A stretch of 64,000 bases of DNA, taken from positions 1 to 64,000 of the forward strand of contig NZ_JOEK01000018.1 of assembly GCF_000719135.1 (NCBI RefSeq). Reading direction: 5' to 3'. Origin of the DNA: Streptomyces avicenniae. GTDB taxonomy: Bacteria; Actinomycetota; Actinomycetes; Streptomycetales; Streptomycetaceae. The notes beneath the pieces were generated by a model that had not been told where the DNA came from, made no database searches, and saw only the letters and a list, made by a program, of their open reading frames with translations. Both the position numbers and the translations under genes were made by a program. Every line of letters begins with the position of its first letter. The stretch's first letter is position 1. Below are positions 24,168 through 32,131 of this stretch, in pieces.

Positions 24168-25640
24168 ATGCACGGACTCACGGCCCGCACTGTGACGACC
24201 GCCGTCGTCGTGGCGCTCGGCGCGGCGGGACTCGTACCGCTGACCGCCGCCACGGCAGCCGCCGCGCCCGCCGGGATCGCCGACGACTTCAACGGCGACG
24301 GCTACCGGGACGTCGCCGTCGGCGCGCCGTTCGCCAACGACGGCGGCTTCACGGACGCGGGCGCCGTCGTGGTCGCCTACGGCTCGCCCACCGGTCCGCA
24401 CGCGGGGGCCACCAGGACCGTCAGCCAGTCCACCGCGACCGTCGTCGGCACCTCGGCCGAGGGCGACCGCTTCGGATCGGCCCTGGCGGCGGGCGACTTC
24501 GACGGCGACGGCTACGGCGACCTCGCGGTCGGCGCGCCAGGTGAGGACCTCGGGAGCGGGCGGCTCGACGAGGGCACGGTCACCGTCCTGTGGGGCGGCG
24601 CCACCGGCCTGAACGGCAGCACGAAGCTCAGCTCGCCCGGCGGCACGCGCGGCCACGGGCAGCGGATCGTCGCCGGGGACTTCGACGGCGACGGCCGGGA
24701 CGACCTGGTCGTGGGCAGCACGGACGCCCCCCGGCTCCACGTGTACCTCGGCGGCACCGCGAGGGTCCCGTCCCTGGGCTCCCGCTTCGCCTTCCTCCTC
24801 CCCGAGAGCCACTTCGACGGCGCGTTCGGCCCGAGCGCCCTCGGCGCGGGCGACATCGACGGCGACGGCACCGACGACCTGGTCGTGGCCTCCAACTCGC
24901 CCGGCGCGCCCACGGTGCCGCGGTCCGTCGTCTACCTCTCCCCCGGCGTGCCGGGCGGCGCCACGTACGCGGGGGACGCCGGTCCCGGCTTCTCCACCGC
25001 CGTCGGGGACCTGGACGGCGACGGCTACGACGACGTCGTCACCGGCAACGCGTACGAGCCGGGCGAGGGCATCGGCGGGGCCACGCTCGGCGGGAACATC
25101 ACCGTCGCCCACGGCTCGGCCACCGGCCTCGACAGCGCCCGCGGCATCCGGCGGATCACCCAGGACACGCCCGGCGTGCCCGGGGCCGCCGAGGCCCGCG
25201 ACCGGTTCGGCGCGACCCTCGCCGTCGGCGACCAGAACGGCGACGGCTACGCCGAGATCGCCGTCGGCTCCCCCCGGGAGACGATCGGCGCCGACGCGGA
25301 GACGGGCATGGTCACCGTCGTCCCCGGCAGCGCCCAGGGCCCCGCCCCCGCCGCCTCCTACGGCGTCCACCAGGACGTGACCGGCGTCCCCGGCGGCAAC
25401 GAGGCGTACGACGAGTACGGCCACGGCCTCTCCTTCGCCGACACCGACGCAGACGGCCACGCCGACCTGCTGATCGGCGCGCCGGGCGAGGACGGCCACA
25501 ACGGCGCGGTCACCTCGCTCCGCGGCACGTCCACCGGCTACGCCACCACGGGAGGCGTCATGGTCAAGGCCGCGGCCACCGGCCTGGACATCACCCACGA
25601 CGAGCAGGTGAACGCGTACTGGGGTCACGTCATCTCCTGA
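24168..25640 (+). CDS. Secreted FG-GAP repeat (integrin-alpha-like beta-propeller) protein
   Basis: 490 residues with a signal peptide (MHGLTARTVTTAVVVALGAA ... AAAAPAG). The mature protein is a repeating FG-GAP beta-propeller. Calcium-loop motifs of the type DxNxDGxxD occur about seven times: DFNGDGYRDVAVGAPF, DFDGDGYGDLAVGAPGED, DFDGDGRDDLVVGS, DIDGDGTDDLVVAS, DLDGDGYDDVVTG, DQNGDGYAEIAVGSP and DTDADGHADLLIGAPGED. A seven-bladed propeller with bound calcium is expected. Such proteins are secreted and may bind polysaccharide or other surface partners. No enzyme domain is attached. A GAAGGGGAGGG ribosome site precedes ATG 24168, and an upstream in-frame start at 24018 is not favoured. It converges with the thioesterase gene. 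Confidence 0.92.
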   Translation: MHGLTARTVTTAVVVALGAAGLVPLTAATAAAAPAGIADDFNGDGYRDVAVGAPFANDGGFTDAGAVVVAYGSPTGPHAGATRTVSQSTATVVGTSAEGDRFGSALAAGDFDGDGYGDLAVGAPGEDLGSGRLDEGTVTVLWGGATGLNGSTKLSSPGGTRGHGQRIVAGDFDGDGRDDLVVGSTDAPRLHVYLGGTARVPSLGSRFAFLLPESHFDGAFGPSALGAGDIDGDGTDDLVVASNSPGAPTVPRSVVYLSPGVPGGATYAGDAGPGFSTAVGDLDGDGYDDVVTGNAYEPGEGIGGATLGGNITVAHGSATGLDSARGIRRITQDTPGVPGAAEARDRFGATLAVGDQNGDGYAEIAVGSPRETIGADAETGMVTVVPGSAQGPAPAASYGVHQDVTGVPGGNEAYDEYGHGLSFADTDADGHADLLIGAPGEDGHNGAVTSLRGTSTGYATTGGVMVKAAATGLDITHDEQVNAYWGHVIS

Positions 25641-25653
25641 CCCCGGCCCCCAC

Positions 25654-25691
25654 CCGCGTGCCGTCCGCCTCCCGACGCGGACGGCACGCGG
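25654..25691. terminator. Bidirectional terminator between convergent genes
   Basis: A 15-bp perfect stem, CCGCGTGCCGTCCGC (25654-25668) with GCGGACGGCACGCGG (25677-25691), with an 8-nt loop. It fills the 54 bp between the FG-GAP stop and the thioesterase stop. There are no T-runs. Confidence 0.8.
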
Positions 25692-25694
25692 AGG

Positions 25695-26237
25695 CTACGA
25701 GGCCGTGCCGTCCGAGGACAGCGGGTGGCCCGCGCGCAGGGCGGTGATCTCGCGGCGCCTGGCCAGCCGGTGGGTGCGGCGGATCTGCGCCTCCTGGTAG
25801 CGGCGCCTGTCCCGGTCGCTGCCGGGGAGCACGGGCGGCACGGGCCGCGGCTTCCCCGCCTCGTCCACGGCGGCGAAGACGAGGTAGGCCGTGGCGACGC
25901 GCGTGGCGGGCGTCGCCTCGTTCCACCGCTCGGCGAGCACGAGGACGCCGATCTCCATGGACGTCCTGCCCGTCCAGTTGCACTGGGCCCTGACGTGGAC
26001 GAGGTCGCCGACGCGGACCGGTTCGAGGAAGACCATCTCGTCCATCGCCGCGGTCACCGCGGGGCCGCCGGAGTGGCGCCCGGCCACCGCGCCCGCCGCG
26101 TCGTCCACGAGCTTCATGATCACCCCGCCGTGCACGGTGCCCAGGAGGTTCACGTCGTTCTGGGTCATGATGTGCGAGAGCGTGGTGCGGGACGCGGCGG
26201 TGGCTTTCCCGGGGGGATCGGGCGGCAGATCGGTCAT
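25695..26237 (-). CDS. Acyl-CoA thioesterase, hotdog fold
   Basis: 180 residues from ATG 26237. The hotdog-fold thioesterase signature is SHIMTQNDVNLLGTVHGGVIMKLVDDAAGAVAGRHSG, in which asparagine and aspartate of the NDVN/VDDAAG region are the usual catalytic residues. AAMDEMVFLEPVRVGDLVHVRA and TAYLVFAAVDEAGKPRPVPPV complete a YciA/BACH-type acyl-CoA thioesterase domain. It should hydrolyse acyl-CoA to free acid and CoA in the cytosol. The basic C-terminal extension (RDRRRYQEAQIRRTHRL...) is common in actinobacterial members. It converges with the FG-GAP gene and is divergent from LCP5. A longer start at 26372 adds unconserved residues. Confidence 0.92.
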   Translation of the reverse strand: MTDLPPDPPGKATAASRTTLSHIMTQNDVNLLGTVHGGVIMKLVDDAAGAVAGRHSGGPAVTAAMDEMVFLEPVRVGDLVHVRAQCNWTGRTSMEIGVLVLAERWNEATPATRVATAYLVFAAVDEAGKPRPVPPVLPGSDRDRRRYQEAQIRRTHRLARRREITALRAGHPLSSDGTAS

Positions 26238-26296
26238 ATGGTCAGCGTAAGCACAGGGCATTGCATCAGGTTCGCCACAGTCGGCACCGCGCGTTT

Positions 26297-26324
26297 TTGC
26301 CGAACGGCCTCTCCGGGGGAGACT
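26297..26324 (+). promoter_or_regulatory. Candidate promoter of LCP5, leaderless layout
   Basis: TTGCCG (26297-26302), a 16-bp spacer, GAGACT (26319-26324), then 7 nt to the ATG at 26332. The absence of a ribosome site fits a leaderless message. Confidence 0.5.
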
Positions 26325-26331
26325 CCTCCGT

Positions 26332-27612
26332 ATGAGCGACTGGCCGGACGGGTGGACGGACGAGCAGGGCAAGCGGAAGCGCTACGGGCGCGGCAGCGCG
26401 GACGCACGGCCCGAGGGCGCCCGCGTCATGCCGCAGGTCCCGCCCGGCCGGGCCCAGCGCCCCCCGCGGCAGCGGACACCGTACGGCGAGAACGACCGGT
26501 ACGCGGCGCCGCCGCCGCAGCAGTCCTACGACTCCGGCTACAGCGACGGGCAGATCTACCGCGGCTCCGGCGGCCACCAGGCGCCGCCGCCGTCCGACCC
26601 GGGCGGCCCCCCGCCGGCCCGCGGGCCGCGGCCCCGGCCGCGCTGGGGCAGGATCATCGGCTTCGCGACGCTCGGCCTCGTGCTGGTCCTGCTGGTCACC
26701 GGCGTGAGCACCTACTTCTGGGCGGACGGCAAGCTGCGCCGCGAGGTGGATCTCTCCGCGCTGGAGAACCGGCCGGAGGCGGGCGAGGGCACCAATTACC
26801 TGATCGTCGGCTCGGACAGCCGCGAGGGCCTGAGCAGCGAGGAGCAGCAGGAGCTGCACACGGGCAACGCGGCCGGGAAGCGCACCGACACGATGATGCT
26901 GCTGCACGTCGGCAGCAACGGGAACACCATGGTGAGCCTGCCGCGTGACTCGTGGGTGACGATCCCCGAGTTCACCGGCTCGGAGAGCGGCAACCGCATA
27001 CCCGAGCAGCAGCGCAAGCTCAACGCGGCCTACTCGATCGAGGGCCCGTGGCTGCTGGCCAGGACCATCGAGCACAACCTCGACATCCGCATCGACCACT
27101 ACGTCGAGATCGGCTTCGGCGGCTTCGCCAGCGTCGTGGACGCCCTGGGCGGCGTCGAGATGTGCTTCGACGAGCCGATCCAGGACGAGAACTCGGGCGC
27201 CGACTTCGCGGCGGGCTGCCAGCAGCTCGACGGCCGGGAGGCCCTGGCGTTCAACCGGCAGCGGTACCAGGAGGCCGAGGGCGACCTGGGCCGTACGCAG
27301 AACCAGCAGGAGTTCCTGAGCACGCTGGCGAACCAGGCCGCGTCGCCGTCCACGATCCTGAACCCGTTCCGCCTCTACCCGGTGCTCGGGGCGAGCCTGG
27401 ACGCGCTGATCGTGGACGAGGACATGTCGCTGTGGGACCTGCGGTCGATGTTCTGGGCGATGCGGGGCGCGGAGCGGATGAACATCCCCGTGGCCGACCC
27501 GGGCTACGCCACGTCGGAGGGGTCGGCCGTGCTGTGGGACATGGAGCAGGCGACGCTGCTGATGGACCAGCTGCGCAACGACGAGACGGTCACCGTCGGC
27601 GTCGAGGAGTGA
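26332..27612 (+). CDS. LCP family protein 5
   Basis: 426 residues. The first 100 are cytosolic, hydrophilic and rich in proline, glutamine and arginine. A membrane anchor spans about 108-130 (GFATLGLVLVLLVTGVSTYF). The extracellular LCP domain has LIVGSDSREGLSSEEQQEL, KRTDTMMLLHVGSNGNTMVS, LPRDSWVTIPEF and ALAFNRQRYQEAEGDLGRTQNQQEF, with all catalytic residues. It has no LytR C-terminal domain. It is the only one of the five LCP genes on the plus strand and is separated from the others by about 5.5 kb. It is divergent from the thioesterase and converges with peptide deformylase. Confidence 0.93.
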   Translation: MSDWPDGWTDEQGKRKRYGRGSADARPEGARVMPQVPPGRAQRPPRQRTPYGENDRYAAPPPQQSYDSGYSDGQIYRGSGGHQAPPPSDPGGPPPARGPRPRPRWGRIIGFATLGLVLVLLVTGVSTYFWADGKLRREVDLSALENRPEAGEGTNYLIVGSDSREGLSSEEQQELHTGNAAGKRTDTMMLLHVGSNGNTMVSLPRDSWVTIPEFTGSESGNRIPEQQRKLNAAYSIEGPWLLARTIEHNLDIRIDHYVEIGFGGFASVVDALGGVEMCFDEPIQDENSGADFAAGCQQLDGREALAFNRQRYQEAEGDLGRTQNQQEFLSTLANQAASPSTILNPFRLYPVLGASLDALIVDEDMSLWDLRSMFWAMRGAERMNIPVADPGYATSEGSAVLWDMEQATLLMDQLRNDETVTVGVEE

Positions 27613-27636
27613 CGCCGACGGCGCCGCCCGGCCGGG

Positions 27637-28263
27637 TCAGCGGGCGCGTGCCGCCTCGCGGGCGGCCCGGCGGGCGAGGACGCGTTCGCGCAGGGCGCCC
27701 ATCTCCTGGATGACGGCCTTGCGGTCGCGGGCGGCGAGCCGGTCCACGTACAGCTGCCCGTTGAGGTGGTCGGTCTCGTGCTGGAGGCAGCGGGCGAAGT
27801 AGCCGCGCCCTTCGATGACGAGCGGCTGCCCGTGCTGGTCCTGGCCGCGCACGACGGCGAGGTCGGGGCGGGCGAGCGGCATGTAGGGGCCTGGCACGGA
27901 GAGGCAGCCCTCCGGCTCCTCGACCAGCGTGCGGCGCTCGGCGGGCAGGTCGTCCAGGACGGGGTTGGCGATGTGGCCGACGTGGCGCGTGCCCCAGTCG
28001 TCGGTCATGTCCCAGACGAAGAGGCGCAGATCGACGCCGACCTGGTTGGCCGCCAGCCCGGCGCCCTCGGCGACCTGGAGCGTGGCGAACATGTCGTCGA
28101 TGAGGCGGGCCAGTTCTTCGGTGCCGAAGTCCGTGACCGGCCGGAGGCCGCGGTGCAGGATCTCCTCGCCGATGACGGTGATGCGGCGCGCCGTCCCCCT
28201 GACGGCCTCGGGCGACGGCTGCGGATAGGACTCGACGGACTGTCCCTGGACGAGTACGGCCAT
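27637..28263 (-). CDS. def: Peptide deformylase
   Basis: 208 residues with the three deformylase motifs: GLAANQVG (69-76), EGCLSVPG (118-125) and QHETDHLNG (161-169). Cys120, His162 and His166 bind the metal and Glu163 is catalytic. The enzyme removes the formyl group from nascent protein N-termini. Streptomyces genomes usually have several deformylases. This one has an N-terminal extension of about 25 residues (SVESYPQPSPEAVRGTARRI) and a basic alanine/arginine tail. A GAGGAG ribosome site precedes the ATG. It is divergent from the winged-helix gene, and the shared 80-bp gap contains the paired TTTGCAAA palindromes. It may therefore be under control of that regulator. Confidence 0.96.
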   Translation of the reverse strand: MAVLVQGQSVESYPQPSPEAVRGTARRITVIGEEILHRGLRPVTDFGTEELARLIDDMFATLQVAEGAGLAANQVGVDLRLFVWDMTDDWGTRHVGHIANPVLDDLPAERRTLVEEPEGCLSVPGPYMPLARPDLAVVRGQDQHGQPLVIEGRGYFARCLQHETDHLNGQLYVDRLAARDRKAVIQEMGALRERVLARRAAREAARAR

Positions 28264-28307
28264 CCCGCACGCTCCTCACTTGTTCCCGGCGGTGCCCGTG
28301 TCACCGC

Positions 28308-28344
28308 TTGACGGCTGCTTTGCAAAGTACCAGACTTTGCAAAA
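28308..28344 (+). promoter_or_regulatory. Promoter of the winged-helix gene with two TTTGCAAA operators
   Basis: TTGACG (28308-28313), a 17-bp spacer and CAGACT (28331-28336), with the ATG start 7 nt later (28344), form a near-ideal leaderless promoter. CTTTGCAAAG (28318-28327), a perfect 10-bp palindrome, sits in the spacer. CTTTGCAAAA (28335-28344) overlaps the -10 end and start codon. The two centres are 17 bp apart. This is the classic layout for repression by the adjacent regulator. Confidence 0.8.
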
Positions 28345-28916
28345 TGCCGGACGAGAGAGTACCCGCCGACGCCGGACGGACGCGCGCGCCGCTCCCGCTC
28401 CCCCACCACCCGGTCAGGGACGCCCTGCTCGGCCTGCTGGCCGACCTGGGCACGGTGACCTCCACGGAGGCGGCGCGGCGCCTCTCCCTCAGCTCCGGCC
28501 TGTGCTCCTTCCACCTGCGGCAGCTGGCCAGGCACGGGCTGATCGAGGAGGCGCCGCGCCGGGGCGGCGGGCGGGTGCGGCCCTGGCGGCTGCGTGACGA
28601 CTCCCCCGGCGCGGACGGCGTCGGCGTGGAGTGGGGGGACGCGACGGGCATCGGGACGCTCAACCGCGCCCTGGAGGACGAGAGTTACCGGCGCTGGCTC
28701 GACAACCGCGAGCGGGCGCCCGAGGAGTGGCGGCGCGACGCGGCGTTCAGCGAAGTCGTGCACCTCACCCCGGACGAGTTGGACGAAGTCGCTGCCGCGA
28801 TCCGCGCCGTGCTCGCCCCGTACCGCGACCGGCGCGGGCGCCCCGCGAGCGCCGCACCGGTGGCGGCCGTGGCGCGCCTGTTCCCGCTCCTGGTGGACCC
28901 GCCGCATGGACGCTGA
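28344..28916 (+). CDS. Winged helix-turn-helix transcriptional regulator
   Basis: 190 residues from ATG 28344. Residues about 20-80 are a winged helix domain: HPVRDALLGLLADLGTVTSTEAARRLSLSSGLCSFHLRQLARHGLIEEAP, in which SSGLCSFHLRQL is the recognition helix, followed by a basic wing (RRGGGRVRPWRLRDD). The rest is an alpha-helical regulatory domain with no recognised ligand motif (ALEDESYRRWLDNRERAPEEW). It resembles the ArsR-like regulators of Streptomyces. The gene is divergent from def and overlaps the downstream small zinc-finger gene by 11 nt. The operator palindromes overlap its own start, so autorepression is likely. A TTG at 28308 that could extend the frame is the -35 hexamer. Confidence 0.88.
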   Translation: MPDERVPADAGRTRAPLPLPHHPVRDALLGLLADLGTVTSTEAARRLSLSSGLCSFHLRQLARHGLIEEAPRRGGGRVRPWRLRDDSPGADGVGVEWGDATGIGTLNRALEDESYRRWLDNRERAPEEWRRDAAFSEVVHLTPDELDEVAAAIRAVLAPYRDRRGRPASAAPVAAVARLFPLLVDPPHGR

Positions 28917-29112
28917 GGAACCGGCGCTGCTGCCGCTCGCCGACGGCGGTCGGCAGACGCCCGTGACCTGCCGCCTGTGCGGGCGGCGGCTGCGCGGGCG
29001 TGAGGCGCGGATGTGGGGGCTGGGCCCTGAGTGCCGGGAGAAGCTGGCCGTGCGGGTGGCGCCGCCGCCGCCGGAGCACGCCGTGGAGCAGGAGACGCTG
29101 CCGGGCATGTGA
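28906..29112 (+). CDS. DUF6011-like small zinc-finger protein
   Basis: 68 residues. The core TCRLCGRRLRGREARMWGLGPECREKL has a CxxC pair followed by a further cysteine after a tryptophan-rich turn, the pattern of the DUF6011 zinc-binding family found in actinobacteria and their phages. The remainder is short and acidic. It starts inside the last codons of the winged-helix gene (11-nt overlap), so the two are translationally coupled and probably act together. The function is unknown. Three cysteines plus another residue could bind zinc. Confidence 0.78.
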   Translation: MDAEEPALLPLADGGRQTPVTCRLCGRRLRGREARMWGLGPECREKLAVRVAPPPPEHAVEQETLPGM

Positions 29113-29155
29113 GGGGGCCGGGGACGCCCGCCCCCGTCAATGCGATGATCACACG

Positions 29156-29770
29156 ATGATCCTGCTTTCCGGCGCCCGCCGCCGTACCCTCCTGCTGGTG
29201 GTACCGGCCGTCCTGCTGGCCGCCGCCTGCGCGCCCGGGACAACGGAACGCGAGGACACGTCGGCGCCTTCCGCCCCCGCGAGCCCGGTGCAGCCGGAGA
29301 GGGCGCCGGAACCCGCCGTGGTGGAGGAGACCTGCCCGCCGGAGGGCGTCCGGCTCGGCGCGGGCCCGGTGGACGCAGCGATGGGCCTGCGCGCGATGCG
29401 GATCCTCCTGACGAACTGCGGCGACGAGCCGCGCACCGTGTCGGGCCACCCGTCGCTCACCGTCCTGGACGAGGAGTCCGCGCCGCTGGACGTCGAGATC
29501 ACGCACGACCCGGTGGAGTTCGCGCCGACGCCCGACTTCGCCGAGCCCCCGGGCGAGGTCGTGATCCCGCCGGACGGGGTGGCGTACGCGGTGCTGATGT
29601 GGCGCAACACGGTGACCGACGCGACGGTCGTGGCCACCCTGGGCACCGGCCTGTCCGTCGTCGTCACCGAGGACGGCACGACGCAGACCGTCGAGCCGGA
29701 CGGCGGGCTCGACCTGGGCAACACGGGCCTGCTCGCCGTCTCGCCGTGGCTCGCCGACACCAACGGCTGA
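29156..29770 (+). CDS. DUF4232-like lipoprotein
   Basis: 204 residues with a lipoprotein signal peptide (RRTLLLVVPAVLLAAACAPG, lipobox LAAAC with Cys25). A threonine/proline-rich linker follows. The globular part (about residues 55-195) has the CPPEGVRLGAGPVDAAMGLRAMRILLTNCGDEPRTVSGHPSL opening with two cysteines that may form a disulfide, typical of the DUF4232 family of secreted actinobacterial proteins. The function is unknown. It is on the plus strand after the DUF6011-like gene, 43 bp away, and converges with the next lipoprotein gene (7-bp gap), so it could share the winged-helix gene transcript. Confidence 0.85.
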   Translation: MILLSGARRRTLLLVVPAVLLAAACAPGTTEREDTSAPSAPASPVQPERAPEPAVVEETCPPEGVRLGAGPVDAAMGLRAMRILLTNCGDEPRTVSGHPSLTVLDEESAPLDVEITHDPVEFAPTPDFAEPPGEVVIPPDGVAYAVLMWRNTVTDATVVATLGTGLSVVVTEDGTTQTVEPDGGLDLGNTGLLAVSPWLADTNG

Positions 29771-29777
29771 CCGCGCG

Positions 29778-30455
29778 CTACGCGACCGGCCGCAGGTCGG
29801 GCTCCGGGGTCAGCCCACCGTCGTCCGCGCACTCCAGCTCCTCCGCCAGGAGGACCGCGGCGGCGTGGGCGACCGTCATCATCGGTCCCTCGTCGCCCGC
29901 TTCGGGATGATTCCCCATACGGGAGACGGCCGCCGACACCGTGGTGGACTCCCCGTCCACGGCGGGGAGTCCGCAGTCGAAGAGGACCACACCCCTGTCC
30001 GACGACGCGTGCGCCTCACGGCCGATGGAGTACACGAGCGCGCCTTCGGGAAGGTCCGTCCGACCGTCGAGTTCATGGGAACGAGGGGTGCGGTAGGTGA
30101 TATTGAGCGACATGTGCGCGCTGGTCTCCGACGCGTACACCGCGCACAACGCGTACCCGCTGTTCTCGTAGAGGTCCTCCGGGGCATGGACCTCCCGCGT
30201 CAGCTCCTCGGCGATCGCCGCGGGGCTCAACGACTCCTGGGCGAGGAAGTCCGGGCTTCCGGCGAGCCCTTCCACAACGGTCGCCACCTGAGGGGTCAGC
30301 ATCCCGCCGCACGCCTCGGCGCGAGCAACCTGTTCCTGTCCCGATGCCGGATCCGCGTCCTCCGCCCCCTCGTCGCCCCCACCACAGGCGGTGAGCCACC
30401 CGCACAGCAGCAGCAGAGCCGCAGAGGCCATGGTGCTTCTCCTCCGTGACGCCAT
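29778..30455 (-). CDS. Lipoprotein of unknown function
   Basis: 225 residues with a lipoprotein signal (MASAALLLLCGWLTACGGGDEG, lipobox LTAC) after a short basic start. The mature part is acidic and has cysteines in RAEACGGML, SGYALCAVYAS, LFDCGLPA and EELECADDG that may form two disulfides. I do not recognise a family. It resembles the broad set of secreted Streptomyces lipoproteins with a beta-sandwich. A GAGGGGG ribosome site precedes the ATG. Base composition looks less G/C-rich at third positions in its middle part than in the neighbours, which may mean looser selection or more recent arrival. It stands alone between a convergent lipoprotein gene and an upstream acetyltransferase gene on the same strand. 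Confidence 0.75.
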   Translation of the reverse strand: MASRRRSTMASAALLLLCGWLTACGGGDEGAEDADPASGQEQVARAEACGGMLTPQVATVVEGLAGSPDFLAQESLSPAAIAEELTREVHAPEDLYENSGYALCAVYASETSAHMSLNITYRTPRSHELDGRTDLPEGALVYSIGREAHASSDRGVVLFDCGLPAVDGESTTVSAAVSRMGNHPEAGDEGPMMTVAHAAAVLLAEELECADDGGLTPEPDLRPVA

Positions 30456-30560
30456 TCGTCCCCCTCAACCAGTTCACGCACACCGTCCTGTGCCGCCTTC
30501 AGTGTCGTGCGGCCGTCGTCCGGGATGCGCCCGACTCCCGCACGCTCTTCTCCACGAACG

Positions 30561-31202
30561 TCAGGCGCCGAAGAGGGGGAGGCAGCCGTCGAGGCCGTCG
30601 AGGGTGACGGGCACCGTCCGGTGGCGTTCCCAGCGCTCACGCGACAGCCGCAGCCGGTGCTCGGTGGCGGGGCCGCCGCGCAGGGCGACGCGGACGATGC
30701 CGTCCCGCTCGTAGCCCATCTTCTCCGAGACGCGCAGCGACGCCGCGTTGTGCGCGAGGGCGCCCGACATCGCCTCCACCGCGCCGAGACCGGCGAAGGC
30801 CAGTTCGAGCACCGCGGCGCGCATCTCCGTCCCGAGGCCCTGTCCCTGATGCGGGCGGCCGAGCCACGAGCCGCTGTTGACCTGGCGGAGCGTGGCGAAG
30901 TCGGTGGCCCCCAGGCTCTGGTGGCCGACCGGTCGGCCGTCGAGGAAGGCCACGAGGCCCATCGACCACGCCTCGGGCGTCCAGGCGCCGAGCTGGCGCC
31001 AGTGGTACTGCACGACCGACCGGGCCCGTTCCCGCGGGGGCAGGTCGGTCCAGGGCACGAGGAAGGGCATCTCCTCAGGGGGATGGATGTCGGGGACGGC
31101 CAGATCGGCGAGATCGGCCAACTCCTCCTCCGTGGGCAGCCGGAGCAGCAGACGCGGAGTGCGCAGATGAATGCCCAGAAGGGGCCAGTGATCGATCAGC
31201 AT
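30561..31202 (-). CDS. GNAT family N-acetyltransferase (RimJ/RimL type)
   Basis: 213 residues. The N-terminus LRTPRLLLRLPTEEEL is typical of RimJ/RimL-like enzymes. LGRPHQGQGLGTEMRAAVLELAF (about residues 120-140) is the acetyl-CoA pyrophosphate-binding loop Q/RxxGxG/A, followed by LAHNAASLRVSEKMGYERDG, the conserved end of motif B. It transfers an acetyl group to an amine, either a protein N-terminus or a small molecule. The substrate is unknown. No signal peptide is present. It is alone between the lipoprotein and the GH12 gene on the minus strand. Confidence 0.9.
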   Translation of the reverse strand: MLIDHWPLLGIHLRTPRLLLRLPTEEELADLADLAVPDIHPPEEMPFLVPWTDLPPRERARSVVQYHWRQLGAWTPEAWSMGLVAFLDGRPVGHQSLGATDFATLRQVNSGSWLGRPHQGQGLGTEMRAAVLELAFAGLGAVEAMSGALAHNAASLRVSEKMGYERDGIVRVALRGGPATEHRLRLSRERWERHRTVPVTLDGLDGCLPLFGA

Positions 31203-31269
31203 GGCCCATTCTGCGAATGCCGCCGCGCGGTCCGCATCCGATTTCGCCCCGGCTGCCCCGCACCACCGG

Positions 31270-32103
31270 TCAGGCGACCGTCGCGGAGAACGAGCTGACG
31301 CCGAGACCGACGCCGCCCTGCCACGGCTCGAACCCGGCCTGGATGCTGGTGAGGTACCAGGCGTTGCCCGCCAGTCCCCGGCTCACCGTGACGTCCACGA
31401 AGTCCATCACGTCGAAGGTGAGCGAGCCGATGGCGGACGGTGCGACGAAGGAGATCACCTGGTTCGAGCCGTTGCTGCCGGTCCACACCTGCCAGCTGCG
31501 CCCGGCGACCGACACGGTGCCGGAGGGGGAGCCGATCGGCTGGATCGGGCCGACGCGGTTGAGCCAGATCATGATCTCCGTCTGGTTGACCCCCGTGCGC
31601 CGGGGCGTCGGGTCGAGCCAGATGTCGTACGACGCGTTGTACACGGAGTTGCCCGTGTACTGGTACGTGATGCTCGTCCGCGCGGTGCCGATCGAGCTGA
31701 TCTGGCGCGGCAGGTTGGTGCCGGGCGAACAGTTCCCGTAGTGGCAGCCGAAGAAGACCGACGGGTACGACTTGGGCGGGCCGCCGGTGGACACGCCGCC
31801 GTCGGCCTGCGCGAGGCGGAAGCCGGTGCCCGAGACGTCGATGCACTGCGTCGCGCTCGTGCCCCAGCGGTTGTTCTGCACCGTGTAGCGGTTCTGGATG
31901 GTGGTCGAGCCGTACTGGTCGCAGATCACGACGTCGCGGCCGACAGGCCCGGAGGCGCCCGCGCCCGGCGCGGCCGTGAGCAGGCCGGCGACCGACGCGA
32001 CGCCGGCCAGGAACGCCACCAGCGCCCTGCGGAGCCCGGACACCGGGCCACGGCGGCCGGGACTGTGGCCGTGTGCGCCTGGTGTGACGTGTGTGGTCCT
32101 CAT
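31270..32103 (-). CDS. Secreted endoglucanase, glycoside hydrolase family 12
   Basis: 277 residues. A Tat- or Sec-type signal (GLRRALVAFLAGVASVAGLL ... GAGASG) precedes a GH12 jelly roll. The family blocks are DQYGSTTIQNRYTVQNNRWG, SVFFGCHYGNCSPGT, NQTEIMIWLNRVGP with the nucleophile Glu176, and QAGFEPWQGG with the acid/base Glu259. Two cysteine pairs are available for disulfides. The enzyme cuts internal beta-1,4 bonds in cellulose or related glucans. It has no carbohydrate-binding module. It is on the minus strand after the APC permease, and a CebR-type box lies 28 bp upstream of its ATG, which predicts induction by cello-oligosaccharides. Confidence 0.95.
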   Translation of the reverse strand: MRTTHVTPGAHGHSPGRRGPVSGLRRALVAFLAGVASVAGLLTAAPGAGASGPVGRDVVICDQYGSTTIQNRYTVQNNRWGTSATQCIDVSGTGFRLAQADGGVSTGGPPKSYPSVFFGCHYGNCSPGTNLPRQISSIGTARTSITYQYTGNSVYNASYDIWLDPTPRRTGVNQTEIMIWLNRVGPIQPIGSPSGTVSVAGRSWQVWTGSNGSNQVISFVAPSAIGSLTFDVMDFVDVTVSRGLAGNAWYLTSIQAGFEPWQGGVGLGVSSFSATVA

Positions 32104-32131
32104 GCTGCTTCCCTTCGACGACGAGCCGGAA

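Noticed and set aside
28308..28343. TTG start extending the winged-helix protein by 12 residues
   Set aside because: The TTG is the -35 hexamer of a good promoter and the extension has no conserved residues or ribosome site.
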